DNA of 64,000 nt from Hymenobacter rubripertinctus (GTDB taxonomy: Bacteria > Bacteroidota > Bacteroidia > Cytophagales > Hymenobacteraceae): the NCBI RefSeq assembly GCF_003583925.1, contig NZ_QYCN01000009.1, positions 86,164-150,163 of the forward strand. The letters are read 5' to 3'. The notes beneath the pieces were generated by a model. It was given only the letters and a program-made list of their open reading frames with translations, did no database searches and was not told where the DNA came from. Each line of letters starts with the position of its first letter. Position 1 is the stretch's first letter. This document shows positions 60,984 to 64,000 of this stretch, in pieces. A program made the position numbers and the translations under genes.

Positions 60984-63149
60984 ATGAAACACACTGTTCT
61001 GTTGCTGCTGGCCGGTGGGCTGGCCGCCGGCCCCCTACGGGCCCAGCGCGCACTCCCGGCCACGCCGCAGCGTCCGGTTACCGATACGTATTTCGGCCGA
61101 CAGGTGGTAGACAACTACCGCTGGCTCGAAGATGTGAACAACCCCGAAGTGAAAGCCTGGTTTCAGGCCCAGGCCGACTACACCAAACAGATCCTTGACC
61201 GCATTCCGGGCCGCGACAGTCTGATCAGCACTTTCCAGGCCTACGACCGGCTCCTGACCGTGCGCTACGGGGAAGTGAAAAAGCGTGGTAACCGCTACTT
61301 CTACCGCAAAACCCTGCCCTCCGAAACCGTGGGCCGGCTTTTCGTGCGGGAGGGCAAAACCGGTCCTGAAAGGCTGCTCTTCGACCCCACGGCCTATGAC
61401 AAGTCTACAACCTATGCTATGACGGCCTTCACGCCCAGCCCCAACGGCCAGCTGATTGCCATTGGCCTACAGGAGGGCGGGGTCGAGCTGTCCACGCTGC
61501 GCATCCTGACCGTGGCAACCCGGGCGCTTGGGGCCGAGAGCATTCCGGCCGTATTTGGCGGTGGAATCGACTGGCTGCCCGATGGCAGCGGCTTCCTCTA
61601 CACCCCCAACAACTCCACCGACCCCCAGGACCCCAAGGGCAACTTGGATACCAAAGCCCGCCTGCACCGCCTGGGCCAGCCCGTGGCCGCCGACCCCGAC
61701 CTGTGGTCGAGGGCCAAAAACCCGGACATGGGCATCCGACCAGACCAGTACCCCGTCATGTTCTTTGCCGACGACCACACCCAGGTGTACGGCCTGCTCG
61801 CCTCCGTGGACCGGCGCGCCGATGCCTGGCTGGCCGACCCCGCCGACCTGGCAAAGCCCACCATTGCCTGGAAACGGCTGTCCGCACCCACCGACAGTGT
61901 GTATGACTTCCGCAAACTGGGCAGCCGCCTCTACCTGCACAGTGTGAAAGGAGCCCCCAAAGGACGCATCCTGGTCACGGATGCTGCTAACCCCAACCCC
62001 GCTACGGCCACCGTACTGCTACCCGAAGGGGAGGGCAACATCACGCGGCTGCTCTCCACCAAGGACTACTTGTTTGTGGTGCTCAGCGACGGAATAAACG
62101 AAACGGTGCGGCAGTATGACCCGCGCATTCAGCAGTGGGTGCAGATGCCCATGCCCAGCACCGGTACTGCCGGCCTGGAGCCCTACGACGCGGCCCACAG
62201 CAACGAGCTGTTTACCTACGTTTCTACCTGGAACCGCCCCGAAACGGTGTACGACTACGCACCGGAAACCCGCAAAATGGTGCTCAGCCCCTTCGATATG
62301 AAAGCCCGCTACCCCGGCACCGACGACTTGGTGGTGGAAGAGCTGGAAGTGCCCGGCCACGACGGCACCCTAGTGCCCCTGTCGTTGATTTACCGCAAGG
62401 ACCTCAAGAAGGATGGCAAGGCGGTGTGCTTCATGACGGGCTACGGGGCCTACGGTATCTCCGCCACGCCTTATTTCAGCCGCCGGATGCTGGCTCTGCT
62501 CAATCAGGGGGTAGTGCTGGCCGCAACCCACCCGCGCGGGGGCTCCGAAAAGGGCCAGGCCTGGTACCGGGCCGGCTACCAGACCACCAAGCCCAATACT
62601 TGGCGGGACTTCATTGCCTGTGGCGAATACCTGGTGAAGAACCGCTACACCAGCCCCCGCCACCTCATTGGCGAGGGAACCAGCGCGGGTGGCATCCTCA
62701 TTGGCCGCGCCATCACCGAGCGCCCCGATTTGTTCGCCGCCGCCATCAGCAACGTGAGCTGCTCCAACGCCCTGCGCATGGAAAACTCGCCCAACGGCCC
62801 CGTGAATGCCCCCGAGTTCGGAACCGTGAAGGACTCGGTGCAGTGCATGGGCCTCTACGAAATGGATGCCTTTCAGCACGTAAAACCGGGCACCCGCTAC
62901 CCCGCCGTGCTGTGCGTGGGGGGAATGAATGATCCGCGCGTGATTGTGTGGCAGCCCGGCAAGTTTGCGGCTGCGTTGCAGGCGGCCAGCACCTCCGGCC
63001 GGCCCGTACTCCTTCAGGTCAACTACGATAACGGCCACTTCACCGAAGACAAGCAGGTTACGTTCCGCAACTTCGCCAATATGTACGCTTTCGCGCTCTG
63101 GCAAGCAGGTCATCCCTCCTTCCAGCCCCGCACCATAGCCGCGAAGTAG
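60984..63149 (+). CDS. Prolyl oligopeptidase (S9A), secreted
   Basis: A 721-residue protein with a signal peptide (MKHTVLLLLAGGLAAGPLRAQ). The N-terminal part has the POP start (VTDTYFGRQVVDNYRWLEDVNNPEVKAWFQAQ); residues about 90-430 form the beta-propeller; the C-terminal hydrolase part has GGSEKGQAWYRAGYQ, the Ser in GEGTSAGGILIG (about residue 567), the Asp in NDPRVIVWQPGKF and the His in DNGHFTE. POP cuts after Pro in short peptides. The export signal places it in the periplasm or outside. Confidence 0.94.
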   Translation: MKHTVLLLLAGGLAAGPLRAQRALPATPQRPVTDTYFGRQVVDNYRWLEDVNNPEVKAWFQAQADYTKQILDRIPGRDSLISTFQAYDRLLTVRYGEVKKRGNRYFYRKTLPSETVGRLFVREGKTGPERLLFDPTAYDKSTTYAMTAFTPSPNGQLIAIGLQEGGVELSTLRILTVATRALGAESIPAVFGGGIDWLPDGSGFLYTPNNSTDPQDPKGNLDTKARLHRLGQPVAADPDLWSRAKNPDMGIRPDQYPVMFFADDHTQVYGLLASVDRRADAWLADPADLAKPTIAWKRLSAPTDSVYDFRKLGSRLYLHSVKGAPKGRILVTDAANPNPATATVLLPEGEGNITRLLSTKDYLFVVLSDGINETVRQYDPRIQQWVQMPMPSTGTAGLEPYDAAHSNELFTYVSTWNRPETVYDYAPETRKMVLSPFDMKARYPGTDDLVVEELEVPGHDGTLVPLSLIYRKDLKKDGKAVCFMTGYGAYGISATPYFSRRMLALLNQGVVLAATHPRGGSEKGQAWYRAGYQTTKPNTWRDFIACGEYLVKNRYTSPRHLIGEGTSAGGILIGRAITERPDLFAAAISNVSCSNALRMENSPNGPVNAPEFGTVKDSVQCMGLYEMDAFQHVKPGTRYPAVLCVGGMNDPRVIVWQPGKFAAALQAASTSGRPVLLQVNYDNGHFTEDKQVTFRNFANMYAFALWQAGHPSFQPRTIAAK

Positions 63150-63319
63150 GCCGGGCGGGGAAAGCAGAAACCACAGCTGGGGCGGCTGTGCGTTCTGCCA
63201 TACTTTCTATTTCACCGCGAACCCGCACCGGAACATTTTTGGTCCCACGCAACGTTTCTCCGGCAGCGTGCGTACATTCGCACCCCGCTATTGGTGGCGG
63301 GTATCGTTCTTTCACAACT

Positions 63320-63688
63320 GGGGCTGACCGGAATTGACAGCTTGTGCATGTCGCGAGTAAGCGTGTCGGGAGTTGGATGAATCTCCCGTAAAAAAAGTTG
63401 TCCAAACAATAACTGGCGAGTATAGCTACGCCATGGCTGCTTAGTCTAGGTACTAAGTAATTGCCATCGTCCCGCACCCGTAATCCTGCTCACGGGTGAG
63501 TTCGGGGCGTCGTAAGAGTTGGGATAGTTCGTGGGGCACTGTGACCCACGGGCGAAACTCAAACAGATAAGGGGAAATCAAGGGCCTGATGTGCGCCTGG
63601 CTTCCCACGAAAATCCAAGCATAGATACACACGTAGAAAACTCGACGCCTTCCTTGTCTGGACCAGAGTTCGAATCTCTGCAGCTCCA
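63320..63688 (+). ncRNA. ssrA: Transfer-messenger RNA (tmRNA)
   Basis: The 5' end GGGGCTGACCGGAATTGACA and 3' end TTCGAATCTCTGCAGCTCC form the tRNA-like part (GGGGCTG pairs with CAGCTCC with one G-U). The reading part GGCGAGTATAGCTACGCCAT then GGCTGCTTAG encodes the tag GEYSYAMAA, starting with GGC and ending in TAG. This tag is of the Cytophaga type. It rescues stalled ribosomes and marks the incomplete protein for breakdown. The CCA end is not encoded: ACTT follows. It is followed by a terminator 14 bp later. Confidence 0.93.
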
Positions 63689-63702
63689 CTTCTGAACGAT
63701 GC

Positions 63703-63736
63703 AAAAACCCCGTCGGCCCCGGCCGGCGGGGTTTTT
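63703..63736 (+). terminator. Intrinsic terminator of tmRNA
   Basis: AAAAACCCCGTCGGCC pairs with GGCCGGCGGGGTTTTTT, one wobble, ending in a T run. Confidence 0.82.
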
Positions 63737-63851
63737 TGTTGCCCATCCGCCGGGCCAAGCCAGCAAGCCCGATGGAGGTTGAGCTTGAGTAAATGGCTGA
63801 AAAATAAGTATTTGCAGATGTTTAAAATTTGGCGTTTCTCTGATTGACCGC

Positions 63852-63870
63852 CAGGGCAAACGCATGAAGC
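63852..63870. mobile_element. Candidate terminal end of the ISAs1-type element
   Basis: CAGGGCAAACGCATGAAGCC begins 19 bp beyond the transposase stop, in the style of ISAs1-family ends. The other end lies outside the window, so target duplication cannot be checked. Confidence 0.5.
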
Positions 63871-64000
63871 CTACGTGAGGATTTGTTTGAGGTAGTGAAT
63901 GTCGTAGGCCGCTTTCACGCGCCGTTTAGCCAGACTTAAGCCGTCGCGTTGTTGGGTGAGCACTTGCAGGGTGAGCTTGCGTAAGGTGGCCAGGTTTTCC
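63871..64000 (-). CDS. ISAs1-type transposase, C-terminal end (cut by the window)
   Basis: The last 42 codons of a minus-strand gene enter the window from the right edge. They read ENLATLRKLTLQVLTQQRDG then LSLAKRRVKAAYDIHYLKQI and LT, with the stop at 63871. This matches the C-terminal pattern of ISAs1-family (DDE-type) transposases (NLA-LR-L plus the K-RLKAA-D-YL part). The rest of the gene is outside, so I cannot say if the element is intact. It begins 163 bp after the tmRNA. Confidence 0.75.
   Translation of the reverse strand, partial: ENLATLRKLTLQVLTQQRDGLSLAKRRVKAAYDIHYLKQILT

Overview
The window looks like chromosome of a high-GC member of the Bacteroidota, most likely Hymenobacter or a close relative in the Cytophagales. 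The evidence is TAnnTTTG-type promoters (best case TTTG-N19-TACCTTTG before nuoA), a type IX secretion sorting tail, an outer-membrane beta-barrel receptor next to a LytS/LytTR pair, a short NuoG without the molybdopterin domain, and a tmRNA whose tag reads GEYSYAMAA, close to what is known in Cytophaga. The genus is inferred from style, not from any database search.

Layout. 1-1.9 kb: end of a MaoC-like dehydratase, an ECF sigma factor and a small membrane protein. 1.95-11.2 kb: a leftward operon nuoA-B-C-D-E-F-G(short)-H-I-J ending in a DUF2314 lipoprotein; nuoK-L-M-N are not here. 11.2-17.2 kb: two Uma2 nuclease-like paralogues flank an outer-membrane receptor and a divergent LytS/LytTR two-component pair. 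17.2-26 kb: pruA, an SRAP protein, a T9SS-exported phospholipase C/S1-P1-like protein, a dNMP-kinase-like protein, a frameshifted SIMPL lipoprotein, and an ArsR/ferredoxin/unknown/YjjG gene set. 26-37 kb: a CarboxypepD_reg-like protein, a type II NADH dehydrogenase, a PH-domain protein, a HEAT-repeat protein, an M1 peptidase, a lipoprotein, a HupE-like protein and an S9 peptidase. 36.9-37.8 kb has no supportable gene. 37.8-51.8 kb: pirin, GluQRS, endonuclease V, a DUF1990-type pair, cytochrome b, alcohol dehydrogenase, serine hydrolase, aminotransferase, DinB, GH16, astacin, DUF202 and MscS. 51.9-53.7 kb: an AT-rich P-loop ATPase island. 53.7-63.1 kb: icd, an M16 peptidase, dnaX and a prolyl oligopeptidase. 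63.3-64 kb: tmRNA, its terminator and the end of an ISAs1-type transposase.

Most genes are housekeeping or secreted-enzyme functions. Proteases (M1, M12, M16, two S9), a GH16 glycanase and a T9SS enzyme fit a surface-attached, polymer-degrading lifestyle. Complex I, NDH-2 and icd cover central respiration.

The most unusual feature is a population of 60-130 bp hairpin-forming intergenic repeats of at least three sequence families. They occupy six of the nine spacers inside the nuo operon and recur through the window. Other points worth a look are a C14T8 tract before the LytTR gene, the AT-rich ATPase gene wedged between two terminators, and the missing nuoK-N.
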